This document shows, piece after piece, positions 27,391 to 36,712 of a DNA stretch of 64,000 nucleotides (position 1 is its first letter; each line of letters starts with the position of its first letter). The notes beneath the pieces were generated by a model. That model worked only from the letters and a program-made list of their open reading frames with translations, did not search any database and was not told the DNA's origin. This DNA comes from Ignavibacteriales bacterium (GTDB lineage: Bacteria; Bacteroidota; Ignavibacteria; Ignavibacteriales; Melioribacteraceae), in contig JAIOYW010000004.1 in assembly GCA_021740915.1 (NCBI GenBank), positions 212,473 to 276,472 of the forward strand. The letters are read 5' to 3'. Both the position numbers and the translations under genes were made by a program.

Positions 27391-29937
27391 TCAGATAGGA
27401 TATTTAAAGTGAACTGCGGTATTGATAATATAACTTAAAACTGCCCTATCTATTTGCAGATATATAAAAAGTCCTCCGAAAAAAAGAATAAAAAAGCCCA
27501 AACCGAAAGAGTAAACCCTGACAGCCGGAATATCAAAAATTACATATACACCCTTAAGAAGCCGCTGAATTATCCACAAACCAAAGATTATCAGCCCTGC
27601 AAAAAAATATAAATTGAACGCTTCGAGAGAAAGAATTTTGAAGAGTACCAGCTCAAGTGGCAGAATTAATGCGAGAGGCAGAAATGACCAGATGACAACG
27701 TAGTAGATTGAAGAAAAGAACACCTTGGTTTTATTAAACATCGAAGCAGACTTTATCAGAAGACTGCACAAAATGAATAGTATAATGCAGACAATGAAGA
27801 AAATAAGACCTGCCTGGTAAGGTTCCCAGGCTAAATAGCCAGCGAAATTAATCAATTTAGCAGAGCCAAAAGCAATAATCAACTTTTCAAGAAAAAGATT
27901 GTCCTTGAAATAATAAGTTACGTTAGTTGTAAGGAGTGCGAATGAACCCGCAAGAAGCACTGATAAAAGGTGAGTCTGCAAACCTGAGAGTATCCTGAGA
28001 TCGCGGATATCAGAGAAAAAATTATATGGACGTATCAAAGCCCTTGTCACATCTTCCCTGAATTTACGCTTCGAATTGACCGTTATTCCAAGTAAAAATG
28101 TGAGAATTAACCCTGTAATGATGAAAAAAAGCGGAGTATCGGAACTTCTTGTACCGATAGGTATCGTTACTTTTTTTGTTTCGTTAAGTTTTGCGGAAAT
28201 CACCTGGTATGAAATTGTATTCGGGTTCTTGTCCTTCCTTACAATACCGATCGGATAAGTATTATTCTTATCATAACCGGCAAACATTGATGTATAATCG
28301 CCTGTATAATCAGCAAAAGAATTAAGAACGAATCCGCCCAGTTGATTGGATATTGCTGCTGAAATTAAATTTTCGAAATATTTCGCCTGAGCTTCATAGG
28401 AAAATTCATTCAGATATCCATTAGTTCCCCTATTATAAACGGGGTAAGTTGCTTCCGAAATAAATATTCTTCCTTTGGGAATTGAAGTATTGAGCATCGA
28501 TTGTTCCAATGGATTCGCAAACAACTGTATTCCATAAAGATCAATCCCCTCCACAATCTGGGATGGACATCCGGGATAGGAAGAATAAGTTATCCTGCTC
28601 ATCGAATTTTGAAGTGACTTAGAAACCATGCCGCTAAACTCAAGATCTTTCAAACTTTCATGATTAAAACCGCTGCCGCATCCAACAGCTGCAACAATCT
28701 GAAAGTCAAAGTAAGCTTCTGTAAATCTTGCAATAAAAGTATTAACCCGCTCCAAAAAATTCTCCCCGCTGTAGATATCTTCAGGAATGTTGTCAAAGGG
28801 AATTTCAATAAAAGCGAGCAAACCAATCTCTGCACATTGTCTTAATAGATGCGGTGAGGGAAGGGCTTTAGCAAACCGGACCGTGTTCATCCCCAAATCT
28901 TTGATAAGGCGGAGGTCGGAGATTACTTTAGAATAATCTGTCTCAAGTGGCGAACTTATATAGGTTACACCCCGAATGGCAAAAGGCTCAGAATTCAGTG
29001 CTAATTTTTCATCAATAATTCTCAAATCAATGAAAGAGAGTTGAGTGCGGGTTCTATCTATTACAATTCCATTCTCAATGATCTTATAATTGCAGAAATA
29101 ATTTTGAGGATTTGAAGGACTCCATGGGATCACTCCCCGGATTTTGTCCTTGAATTTAACAGTTTTTCTTTCACCAATTTTTAATTCAATATTCTGTCCA
29201 GGAGATTCATAAATTTTATTTCCGTCGGCAGTCTCAATGCTGAATGAAAGGATCACTGATTTTGTTGGATCAGCCGACTTACCGGAAAATAAATTTTCTA
29301 TTACGGAATTTAGTTCAAAATCAAATTCACCGGATGCAACGGCAGAAATCTTGTTTTTTTGTTCCGAAATAGCAATAGCAGGCAGTTTTACGGCAAAAAT
29401 CTCACCCCTTATACCTGCAACATTTTTCGGAAATAAATGTCTTTGCAGAAGAGGGATCGTAGTTCTTGCATCAAGTTCATGATTGAGAAGAATTGAAATT
29501 TTATCGGTTCCATCATACTTGAGGTCTTCAGAAGGAATTGTTAAATGGAAAGGTGCTTCTCCGCCTGAATGTTTATACAATGAAGCATCATTGATGAAAA
29601 TCTCGGCAGAATAATTGAGTCCATTAAAATATATCTGGTAAGCGCCCGGTTCTTTGCCATTATTTATAAAATCAAGTTTCCGCTCAAAAAAAAGTTCTTC
29701 TCCGCCATCAACAAGAACAGGAATACTTATACCAGTGACAACATCCTCCGCACCAGGAACAGAGAGTTCCCAATCATCAGTCAAAGGGAATATTGATCGG
29801 GTTAAGTAATTTCCAAATAAAACGGAATCCTGGAAGATCCGATTTTCGGCGGGAAACTCGTGTATTTTTAATTGAGCAAATTCAGCCGTTGAAAGAATAG
29901 AAAGAAAAAGGATAATATTTAGCAGTGATCTCTTCAT
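27391..29937 (-). CDS. GH2-like (beta-galactosidase fold) protein fused to a multi-pass membrane domain
   Basis: This 848-residue protein has a signal peptide (residues 1-21), then a jelly-roll sugar-binding domain (about 50-190), an immunoglobulin-like domain (about 200-305), and a TIM-barrel region (about 310-580) opened by the GH2 stretch FAIRGVTYISS and LRLIKDLGMNTVRFAK. The candidate nucleophile is Glu495 in FISEATYP, but the Asn-Glu acid/base motif expected after strand 4 is not evident: the region reads AAVGCGSGFNHES (416-428). Catalysis is therefore doubtful. Residues 604-835 form about six membrane helices, with an arrangement suggesting a YIP1-like domain. The barrel would face the periplasm. 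It precedes smc by 12 bases. Confidence 0.78.
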   Translation of the reverse strand: MKRSLLNIILFLSILSTAEFAQLKIHEFPAENRIFQDSVLFGNYLTRSIFPLTDDWELSVPGAEDVVTGISIPVLVDGGEELFFERKLDFINNGKEPGAYQIYFNGLNYSAEIFINDASLYKHSGGEAPFHLTIPSEDLKYDGTDKISILLNHELDARTTIPLLQRHLFPKNVAGIRGEIFAVKLPAIAISEQKNKISAVASGEFDFELNSVIENLFSGKSADPTKSVILSFSIETADGNKIYESPGQNIELKIGERKTVKFKDKIRGVIPWSPSNPQNYFCNYKIIENGIVIDRTRTQLSFIDLRIIDEKLALNSEPFAIRGVTYISSPLETDYSKVISDLRLIKDLGMNTVRFAKALPSPHLLRQCAEIGLLAFIEIPFDNIPEDIYSGENFLERVNTFIARFTEAYFDFQIVAAVGCGSGFNHESLKDLEFSGMVSKSLQNSMSRITYSSYPGCPSQIVEGIDLYGIQLFANPLEQSMLNTSIPKGRIFISEATYPVYNRGTNGYLNEFSYEAQAKYFENLISAAISNQLGGFVLNSFADYTGDYTSMFAGYDKNNTYPIGIVRKDKNPNTISYQVISAKLNETKKVTIPIGTRSSDTPLFFIITGLILTFLLGITVNSKRKFREDVTRALIRPYNFFSDIRDLRILSGLQTHLLSVLLAGSFALLTTNVTYYFKDNLFLEKLIIAFGSAKLINFAGYLAWEPYQAGLIFFIVCIILFILCSLLIKSASMFNKTKVFFSSIYYVVIWSFLPLALILPLELVLFKILSLEAFNLYFFAGLIIFGLWIIQRLLKGVYVIFDIPAVRVYSFGLGFFILFFGGLFIYLQIDRAVLSYIINTAVHFKYPI

Positions 29938-30092
29938 ACGAAAATAAAAGAATAAAGATTTAAAATATAACTAAAAACGAAGGGGATATCAATTTAGAGA
30001 AGAATCAAGCATATTCGTAGAAAATCCGGGATAGTATGTTAACTTGTTTAACTGATTGCACTTAATCAGTCATTAATCTGCTGGTGATGAAG

Positions 30093-30533
30093 TTATTCTA
30101 TTGAAAGAATTTCGATTGTAACTTCTGTCAAACCATCAGTGACCATTCCCAAAGCCTTTGCAGCACCTAATGAAAGATCGAGCAGTCTTGAAGGGTGTCG
30201 CGGCATTCTGTCGTTAACTCTGACTACTGTCTGAAGCCCATTTTTCCGGTTTGTAATTTTGAGCATTAAATTGAATGGAAGGTCTGGTGATGCCGCAGTC
30301 AGCCCGTTCATATCGAATATCTCACCATTAGCTGTTTTTCTCCCATGAAATTCGTGCGCGTAATAAGAAGCCGTACCTGTCAGAATTTCACCGGGCAAAT
30401 ATCTTACTGCGCTTATTTCAGAATTATTTATTTCGCTCTCACTATTCGATGTGAACCTTGCTGCCGGGCTGCAGGCTGTTAACACAAGCAGTCCTGCAAT
30501 CATAAATTTTTCAATTACTTTGCGTTTTATCAA
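30093..30533 (-). CDS. rlpA: RlpA-like lipoprotein (double-psi beta-barrel)
   Basis: The 146-residue protein has a lipoprotein signal with lipobox LTAC (Cys21) and a double-psi beta-barrel: GTASYYAHEFHGRKTANGE carries the His and the pattern of RlpA, and VVRVNDRMPRHPSRLLDLSLGAA carries the catalytic-type Asp. RlpA proteins cleave glycan strands lacking stem peptides at the septum in some bacteria. The SPOR domain of larger RlpA proteins is absent. It follows the metallophosphoesterase gene by 12 bases. Confidence 0.88.
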   Translation of the reverse strand: MIKRKVIEKFMIAGLLVLTACSPAARFTSNSESEINNSEISAVRYLPGEILTGTASYYAHEFHGRKTANGEIFDMNGLTAASPDLPFNLMLKITNRKNGLQTVVRVNDRMPRHPSRLLDLSLGAAKALGMVTDGLTEVTIEILSIE

Positions 30534-30545
30534 ATCAATCAGTTT

Positions 30546-31685
30546 TTATTTACGAAAATACAGATTAATAAGAACAATTTCAGAAGGGCTACCGGTCCTG
30601 ACCGGCGGTCCCCAGCCACCAACTCCGGACGAAACGTAATAGTGAGTATTTCCCTTTCTTAGATAACCCCAGGACAATTCATATATCATTTCAGTAATAA
30701 AATTTGTCGGCCATAATTGTCCATGATGGGTATGGCCTGAGAGTTGAAGATCAATTCCATTAACGCGGGCACTATCAAGGAAGAAAGGCTGATGGTCGAG
30801 TAAAATAATCGGTTTTGATTTGTCAACTCCGATCAACAACTGATGTAAATCTTTCCTTCGGATTTCGGAAAACCGCGAAGATGTAAGATCCTCTCTACCC
30901 ACAATATACAGGCCTGGCTCAGTCAGAGTATAACTGTCACGCAGCAGTTTCACTCCATGTTTTTCGATATAGGAAGATGTCTGTTCAACTCCGCCAATAA
31001 ATTCATGATTGCCAGTAACACCATAAATGCCAAAAGTTGATTTTAATTCCTTTAATGGTTCACCTGCTTTATTCCAGATGATAGAGCCAGTTTTCTGGTC
31101 AACGATATCTCCGGGTATTAAAATCAAATCAGGGGCTGTTGAATTGATTGCATTTACAATTCTTTTAACCCTCTGATTACCGATAACAGCACTCATGTGT
31201 ATATCGGATACAACTGCAATTTTAATTTTTTCTGTACCCGGAATTTCCTTTTCAATATTGATGTCGATTTCTTTAAAGGAGGGACTGATTGCATTCAAAT
31301 GCCCACCAACAATTACGGTAGAAGAAATAAAAACAACTAACAGAAAAAGCAGAAAGCGGTGATGCGGATGACTGCGAAAAGATTTTATATAGTGGTTATT
31401 TTTGAGTACCCACCTCAGTAAATCAATTATTGCAAGATGTAAAATGATATAGAGCATAAACGCCAGCCAAAATGATCCTATCCAGATAAATGGCAGAGAA
31501 AAGCCATAGAACTCAAATCCTTCGAGTGTTCTGCCAATAGGATAACTTAATATCACGAAAAGCATGAAGTACATAAAATACTTCCTCAGTGAAGGAAAAT
31601 CACTAAGCGATTGTGAGGCTCTGCGAAAAATGTAATAGTTTACAGAGGTATAAACAATTAAAACTAAAGCAAAAAATATCAACAC
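30546..31685 (-). CDS. Membrane-anchored metallophosphoesterase (YkuE-like)
   Basis: The 379-residue protein has four N-terminal hydrophobic segments (about residues 2-140) and a calcineurin-like domain. Metal-binding motifs are AVVSDIHMSA, LILIPGDIVDQ, YGVTGNHEFIGG, and ILLDHQPFF with QLSGHTHHGQLWP near the end. This layout is that of YkuE/YaeI-type membrane phosphoesterases, which may act on UDP-sugar lipids or phospholipid precursors; the substrate here is unknown. The catalytic domain follows the last helix and is probably exposed to the periplasm or cytoplasmic face. Confidence 0.9.
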   Translation of the reverse strand: MLIFFALVLIVYTSVNYYIFRRASQSLSDFPSLRKYFMYFMLFVILSYPIGRTLEGFEFYGFSLPFIWIGSFWLAFMLYIILHLAIIDLLRWVLKNNHYIKSFRSHPHHRFLLFLLVVFISSTVIVGGHLNAISPSFKEIDINIEKEIPGTEKIKIAVVSDIHMSAVIGNQRVKRIVNAINSTAPDLILIPGDIVDQKTGSIIWNKAGEPLKELKSTFGIYGVTGNHEFIGGVEQTSSYIEKHGVKLLRDSYTLTEPGLYIVGREDLTSSRFSEIRRKDLHQLLIGVDKSKPIILLDHQPFFLDSARVNGIDLQLSGHTHHGQLWPTNFITEMIYELSWGYLRKGNTHYYVSSGVGGWGPPVRTGSPSEIVLINLYFRK

Positions 31686-31832
31686 TTAATTGGCCTGTCT
31701 CTTTAATTGAAATTAGAACATCTATTCAATCTGCAAAGTTCAGAATTCATGCTGATAAATTTCTTGATTTATTAGCTGAGAATAAATTGAGCAGCCCGCT
31801 TCAGATTTGAAATTCAAAAATTCGGATTAGTT

Positions 31833-33296
31833 CTATTGCCTTTTGGATGCTGCAAGTTTGTAAAGATCTAAATATTTTTCTGCAGAACGTTTCCACGAAA
31901 ATTCTTTTCTCATTCCGTTTAATTGTATTTTTTTCCACACAGGCTTATTATTATAATCTTGAATTGACCTTTTTACTGAATGAAGAAGTGCATAACCTGA
32001 ATAACTCTCGAATGAAAAGCCTGTTCCGGTATCTTTCCCAAAACTATTCAGTTCGTTCCAGTCCTGAACAGTGTCCGCCAGACCACCCGTTTTTCTGACA
32101 ACCGGCACAGTTCCATAACGCAGTGAATAGATCTGATTAAGTCCACAAGGCTCATAGTGAGAAGGCATAAGAAAGATATCAGCGCCAGCCTCAATAAGAT
32201 GTGCCAATTCATTATTATACCCCTGATAGAAATAAAATTTTCTCGGATAATTTTTAGCAACCCGCTGGAAAAGTTCTTCATATTTTGACTCTCCTGCACC
32301 AAGAACAACCCACTGTGCATTAAGAGACAACAGGTCCCAGATAACCTGTTCAAGCAGGTCAATGCCTTTCTGACTCGCAAGCCGTGTCACTATGCCGATT
32401 AATGGAATCGATTCGAGAAATGGGAGTTTGATCTGGTTAAGTAAATATTCTTTGTTTTTACCTTTTCCAGTCAGGCTATCAATATTATAATGGAAAGGTA
32501 AATGCTTGTCGGTATCCGGATCCCAGACGTCGTAATCCACTCCATTAAGAATCCCGACAAAACTATCACGGCGAATCTTCAGGTATTCCTGCATGCCAGC
32601 CCCGTATTCCTCCGTCATCAATTCGGCAGCGTAAGTTGGGCTGACAGTATTGATCATTTCAGAGTAGAAAATCGCCGCTTTCATAAAGTTGACCGCTCCA
32701 TTATGCTGAATCATTCCGTTATCAAATAATTCCTGGTTTAATTCACCACGCCAGAGGGTTTCCTTCGAAAATGCACCCTGATAGGCAATGTTGTGAATAG
32801 TATAAAGAAATGCTGTTTTGTCAAACATTCTATCCCAACTGTAATTATCTTTCACATATAATGGGATAAGACCGGTTTGCCAGTCATTGCAGTGTATTAC
32901 ATCCGGAACAAACTTCAGTCTCTGCAAGGATTCGATAACTGCCTTCGAAAAGAGCATAAATCTCTCATCCTCATCAAAATCGTTCGTATAAATCTGATGG
33001 CGATGAAAATAAGTGGGATGATCAATAAAAATAATTTCCACGGAAGAACCAGGAAGGAACCCTCTGAAAAGTTTAACTTCCCTGTCATATCCGGCTATTC
33101 TTACAGGGAATGAGCCGATAAACCCATCATAATGAAGGTTATACTTTCTTTCATCAATGGAATAATATTTGGGCATAAAAACTTTAACATCAACACCAAG
33201 TTTGGCTAATTCTACAGGGAGCGAACCGGCAACATCTGCCAATCCGCCTGTTTTAGCAAAAGGAACTACTTCACTGCTGACGAAAGCTATTTTCAT
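31833..33296 (-). CDS. glgA: Glycogen synthase (ADP-glucose type)
   Basis: GlgA extends alpha-1,4-glucan from ADP-glucose in the cytoplasm. The 487-residue GT5 protein begins with KIAFVSSEVVPFAKTGGLAD, where KTGGL binds ADP-glucose, and has VIHCNDWQTGLIP, YTIHNIAYQG, the C-terminal domain with GIVTRLASQKGIDLL, and LMPSHYEPCGLNQIYSLRYG with the catalytic Glu. Length is normal. The gene follows the secreted esterase by 12 bases; other glycogen genes (glgB, glgC) are not in the window. Confidence 0.97.
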   Translation of the reverse strand: MKIAFVSSEVVPFAKTGGLADVAGSLPVELAKLGVDVKVFMPKYYSIDERKYNLHYDGFIGSFPVRIAGYDREVKLFRGFLPGSSVEIIFIDHPTYFHRHQIYTNDFDEDERFMLFSKAVIESLQRLKFVPDVIHCNDWQTGLIPLYVKDNYSWDRMFDKTAFLYTIHNIAYQGAFSKETLWRGELNQELFDNGMIQHNGAVNFMKAAIFYSEMINTVSPTYAAELMTEEYGAGMQEYLKIRRDSFVGILNGVDYDVWDPDTDKHLPFHYNIDSLTGKGKNKEYLLNQIKLPFLESIPLIGIVTRLASQKGIDLLEQVIWDLLSLNAQWVVLGAGESKYEELFQRVAKNYPRKFYFYQGYNNELAHLIEAGADIFLMPSHYEPCGLNQIYSLRYGTVPVVRKTGGLADTVQDWNELNSFGKDTGTGFSFESYSGYALLHSVKRSIQDYNNKPVWKKIQLNGMRKEFSWKRSAEKYLDLYKLAASKRQ

Positions 33297-33308
33297 TATA
33301 AGTCCGTA

Positions 33309-34760
33309 TTATTTAAGTAAAAGTAATTTTGAAGTTCTTATCTGATCGCCATAATTAATTATTGCAAAATAAACCCCTGATGGCTGTTGTGCGGCATTCC
33401 AGAAATACGTTGAACTGATTTCATAATTAATATATATCTCATCTACCAGTTCACCGTTGACATTGAAAATCCTTAGAATATTTGTTTTATCTGATCCAGC
33501 ATTGATTTTTAATTGTACACTGTTGTTGAAAGGGTTTGGATATGCAACTATAGAAAGATCAGCCGGGATTTGAGATTCATCTTCAATTTTAACTGAAACC
33601 GGATCGGATGGAAAAAAATACTCTAACATAACGTCAGTATTTGCCCGCCATAAACCCCAGCTATGCCCCTCAGGTTTTTCAATCCATTTAAATGAGTAAC
33701 CTTTTTCTGTCATAATGTCCCTGAACTGGCGCATGTTCTCAAATAGTGATTCGTACGTTCCCCAGACTGAATAAAAATCAATATCATAGAACGAAGAATC
33801 GTTCACAAAATAATTGTAAACCTCATAAGAATTTGGCCAGAATGCAGCAGAGTGCAGACCTACTTTACCAAACAGGGCTGAATACCTATAGGCAATTAAA
33901 GCACTGATATTACCTCCGAAAGAATCTCCTATCAGCAGCCTTTGAGACCTTTCTTGGATTGTGCTATAAACCGAGTCGATAAAGGGAACTAATTCGAGTG
34001 AAAAAAAATCCGCAAATAAATTTCTTTCGCCGTAAGCATATTCGTTATTTCTATTCGTCGGGATCACAAAAACGGAAATAACAGGCTTTATCCTCCCAAT
34101 ATCCAGCAGATTATCAGCAATATTCCTTGCGTATGCAAGATTCATATAATCTGATCCATCCTGATAATAAACCACAGGGTATTCAATAAATTCTGAGTAA
34201 CCTGGAGGCAGATAAATAAAAACCTGGTAATTTCTGTTAAGCGTATTAGAATGAAATACCTTTGCCTGAATAGTACCGTGCTGTATAGATGTATTATAAT
34301 TGATTTCCCAGGGTTGTTCATAATCAGGCATGGCTAATTCAGAATTTGGCCCGAATCCTCCACTGCAGGTTTTTGGATTCAATGGGTCCAGAATCCAGTT
34401 GCCTGAATTTATTATAAATTTGTAATCAAGCCTTGCATCATTCTCATATTCCTGCTGAAGGTAAAAGAGAGTAGTACCGGGAAAATTTGAAAGTTCAGTC
34501 ATACCGTTCCAGCCATTCATATCTCCAGCAAGATTTACACTATTAACATTGCCATGATAAATAAATGTAGCTTTTCCACTTTCTCTGAAAGGAATTCCCT
34601 CAGGATATATGGCATTAATAAAACTATCGATTGCTGCTTCTTTCTCTAAGGATGAGTTAAGATTCGAGAGATAAGTGAGAAAATCCCCAACACGATCCTG
34701 AGCAATTTTCGGTTGATTGCTTAATAAAATTATCAGAATGGATAATATAATTTTTTTCAA
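33309..34760 (-). CDS. Secreted esterase with CBM48-like N-domain and type IX sorting domain
   Basis: The 483-residue protein has a signal peptide (MKKIILSILIILLSNQPKIA), an early beta-sandwich resembling the isoamylase/CBM48 E-set fold (FIYHGNVNSVNLAGDMNGWN, about residues 65-85), and an alpha/beta-hydrolase domain of the enterochelin-esterase (Fes/esterase D) type. The nucleophile elbow is GDSFGGN and the catalytic His is in EGHSWGLWR. The final ~85 residues form a T9SS sorting domain (VAYPNPFNNSVQLKI and a KLLLLK end). Ferulic, acetyl or siderophore esters are possible substrates. The gene is 12 bases upstream of glgA. Confidence 0.88.
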   Translation of the reverse strand: MKKIILSILIILLSNQPKIAQDRVGDFLTYLSNLNSSLEKEAAIDSFINAIYPEGIPFRESGKATFIYHGNVNSVNLAGDMNGWNGMTELSNFPGTTLFYLQQEYENDARLDYKFIINSGNWILDPLNPKTCSGGFGPNSELAMPDYEQPWEINYNTSIQHGTIQAKVFHSNTLNRNYQVFIYLPPGYSEFIEYPVVYYQDGSDYMNLAYARNIADNLLDIGRIKPVISVFVIPTNRNNEYAYGERNLFADFFSLELVPFIDSVYSTIQERSQRLLIGDSFGGNISALIAYRYSALFGKVGLHSAAFWPNSYEVYNYFVNDSSFYDIDFYSVWGTYESLFENMRQFRDIMTEKGYSFKWIEKPEGHSWGLWRANTDVMLEYFFPSDPVSVKIEDESQIPADLSIVAYPNPFNNSVQLKINAGSDKTNILRIFNVNGELVDEIYINYEISSTYFWNAAQQPSGVYFAIINYGDQIRTSKLLLLK

Positions 34761-35002
34761 TTTCTGGTCCTGAAAAGAATCGAATAAGTAAAAATAATAA
34801 ATTTAATCATTGGAGCAGGACAATACGTAAAAACCATGACTAAATGGGATATGATGTCGTATTAAACCGACAAAATATTTTCTAATTGTTTGTAAATAAC
34901 GACATTCAGAAAACAGATCTTAAAAATAAATGTAAGAACTGTTTAATTAACCCATCTGGCATAATATTTGGGTTACCCTAAGAAAACACTTTCAGGGCTA
35001 TA
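34761..35002. other. Intergenic region between divergent secreted-protein genes
   Basis: These 242 bases separate the esterase (minus) and the BNR-like protein (plus). Promoters for both should lie here. A TAATATTTG at 34962-34970 is close to, but not an exact match of, the TAnnTTTG element. I saw no coding frame or strong hairpin. Confidence 0.4.
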
Positions 35003-36238
35003 ATGATTAAAAGAATCGCAATAATATCTATGCTATTTTCGGTTTCAATATTTTCACAATGGACAAAGGTAAATAACGGTATCTCAACTGTTACGAGCGG
35101 AACCGTAGGAATTGTGGAACATAAAGGATATCTTGTAACTGCATCCAATGGTCAGACTAAAATTTTCAGATCAGCTGACAATGGTGATTCATGGTCGGCA
35201 ATTGATCTTCCCTCCGCAGTCACTGTCCCCGAAATTCTCTTTTCATCGGAAGAAAGGTTATTCCTGGGTTATAACAGGGCTGGGGGAACAGTAATTTATT
35301 CTTCTGATTTTGGAGCATCATGGAATGATGGAATAAACTGCCCGCAGACTGACAGAGTAACCGCGTTCATTAAATACCAAGGCGATATCTATGTCGGCAC
35401 GGCATTCGGTGTTGTAAGTAAATCCACTGATGACGGAAGTAACTGGGTTCAGGTTGCAACTTTGGCAAATATAAGAGCATTTCATGAGCATAATGGGAAA
35501 CTCTATGCAGCCACAGTTAACGGTGGAATTCATCGGTCAACCGATAATGGAAATACTTGGGAAAACATTACAACTACTGTTTCATTCCCTTTTATCAAAG
35601 GCATTTGGACTATCGGCAATAATCTTTATTTTACAAAATCAACTCTGCCGGCATTTTGGTATTCACCCGATGACGGAGACACCTGGCAGCAATGGAACGA
35701 TGCTTCATTTGACCATGGCTACAACATTTACCGGGGGATTAGTTATGGCGGAACAGTTTTTCTGACAACGGCATTGAGCGTGATGTATTCACAGAATCAG
35801 GGGGGAAGCTGGACTAACATTTACCAGGGATTACCTGCGGGCGGCTCGTCAATCACAGGGTTTCTTGCTTCTGATAATTACCTGTTCGTCTCTTACAGCG
35901 CATCCTTACCAGGTGAAGGAATATACCGCTATGATATCTCCACATTAACTTCAGTCGAATCAAACAAAATTTCAGATTCGTATTATCTCTCCCAGAATTA
36001 CCCAAATCCATTTAATCCGTCAACAAAAATTACATTCTCATTACCTGAATCCATGTTCACTACTCTCAGGATCTTTGATTCAATAGGAAATGAAATTGCA
36101 ATGCCGGTGAAAGGATATCTCTCCGTCGGAACATACAGTATTAATTTTGAGGGCTCTGCGCTTCCTTCCGGAATATATTTTTACCGGATTGAATCCGGAA
36201 ACTTTATTCAGACCCGTAAAATGTTGTTATTAAAATAG
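35003..36238 (+). CDS. Secreted BNR/sialidase-repeat-like beta-propeller protein with type IX sorting domain
   Basis: This 411-residue protein has a short signal peptide (residues 1-19, ending near IFSQ) and at least five repeats carrying the BNR-like core S.D.G.SW (SADNGDSWSAI, SSDFGASWNDG, STDDGSNWVQV, STDNGNTWENI, SPDDGDTWQQW). Such repeats form propellers like those of sialidases and photosystem assembly factors, but no sialidase active-site residues are evident. The last ~85 residues are a T9SS sorting domain with LSQNYPNPFNPSTKITFSLP and a KMLLLK end. It is likely secreted and attached at the surface. Followed by a strong terminator, it is monocistronic. Confidence 0.88.
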   Translation: MIKRIAIISMLFSVSIFSQWTKVNNGISTVTSGTVGIVEHKGYLVTASNGQTKIFRSADNGDSWSAIDLPSAVTVPEILFSSEERLFLGYNRAGGTVIYSSDFGASWNDGINCPQTDRVTAFIKYQGDIYVGTAFGVVSKSTDDGSNWVQVATLANIRAFHEHNGKLYAATVNGGIHRSTDNGNTWENITTTVSFPFIKGIWTIGNNLYFTKSTLPAFWYSPDDGDTWQQWNDASFDHGYNIYRGISYGGTVFLTTALSVMYSQNQGGSWTNIYQGLPAGGSSITGFLASDNYLFVSYSASLPGEGIYRYDISTLTSVESNKISDSYYLSQNYPNPFNPSTKITFSLPESMFTTLRIFDSIGNEIAMPVKGYLSVGTYSINFEGSALPSGIYFYRIESGNFIQTRKMLLLK

Positions 36239-36270
36239 TTTACTTGTTGGTCAGGTAAATTACCTCTGCG

Positions 36271-36298
36271 CCGGGCTGTAAAGCCCGGTTTTTTTTAT
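36271..36298 (+). terminator. Rho-independent terminator
   Basis: CCGGGCT (36271-36277) pairs perfectly with AGCCCGG (36282-36288) over a GTAA loop, followed by eight T residues at 36289-36296. It ends the BNR-like gene 33 bases after its stop codon. Confidence 0.9.
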
Positions 36299-36378
36299 TT
36301 TTCCCCGCTGTTTTTTTCATTTTCATTTTGTACTCTCAAATCCTTGCATTATTTTATTGTTGGAGATGATTTTACATT

Positions 36379-36594
36379 ATGATCGAAAAGAAAATGAATT
36401 CATTCGTTTCCCGTTACAAGCGTTCTGATGATAGGTATCTTGCGGGAGTTTGCGGCGGTATAGCAGAGTATCATAAAATCTCACCATGGGTTGTCAGGAT
36501 TCTCTGGACAGTTCTTACTCTACTCTCAATAATGATACCGGGATTGATAATTTATATGTTTTTTTGGAGTGGAATGCAGCCTCCAAATGAATAA
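36379..36594 (+). CDS. PspC domain protein
   Basis: The 71-residue protein is one PspC domain: RYKRSDDRYLAGVCGGIAEYHKISPWVVRI is the family core (residues about 9-38, shown here split by RYKRSDD and AGVCGGIAEY), followed by one long hydrophobic segment ending in IIYMFFW. PspC of the phage-shock system senses membrane stress, but small single-domain copies are widespread with unknown partners. It opens a plus-strand envelope-stress cluster with two LiaF-like genes and a LytS/LytTR pair. Confidence 0.92.
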   Translation: MIEKKMNSFVSRYKRSDDRYLAGVCGGIAEYHKISPWVVRILWTVLTLLSIMIPGLIIYMFFWSGMQPPNE

Positions 36595-36675
36595 CTCTTT
36601 TTCATTTTGTCCGCCATTCACCGAATTTTTTCCGCAACTCGCCGATTAGCCATTCTATCCATTTATTTTTCAAGT

Positions 36676-36683
36676 TAATTTTG
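36676..36683 (+). promoter_or_regulatory. Possible TAnnTTTG promoter element before the first LiaF-like gene
   Basis: TAATTTTG lies 29 bases before the start codon at 36713 and matches the Bacteroidetes -7 element. I see no TTG at the expected spacing upstream, so support is partial. Confidence 0.3.
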
Positions 36684-36712
36684 GATCAGTCAAACAAAAA
36701 AATGGAGGAAAT

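Noticed and set aside
30051..30070. Inverted repeat ACTGATT-N6-AATCAGT between rlpA and the GH2-like gene
   Set aside because: A perfect seven-base stem but without a T-run on either strand; too short to claim as operator.
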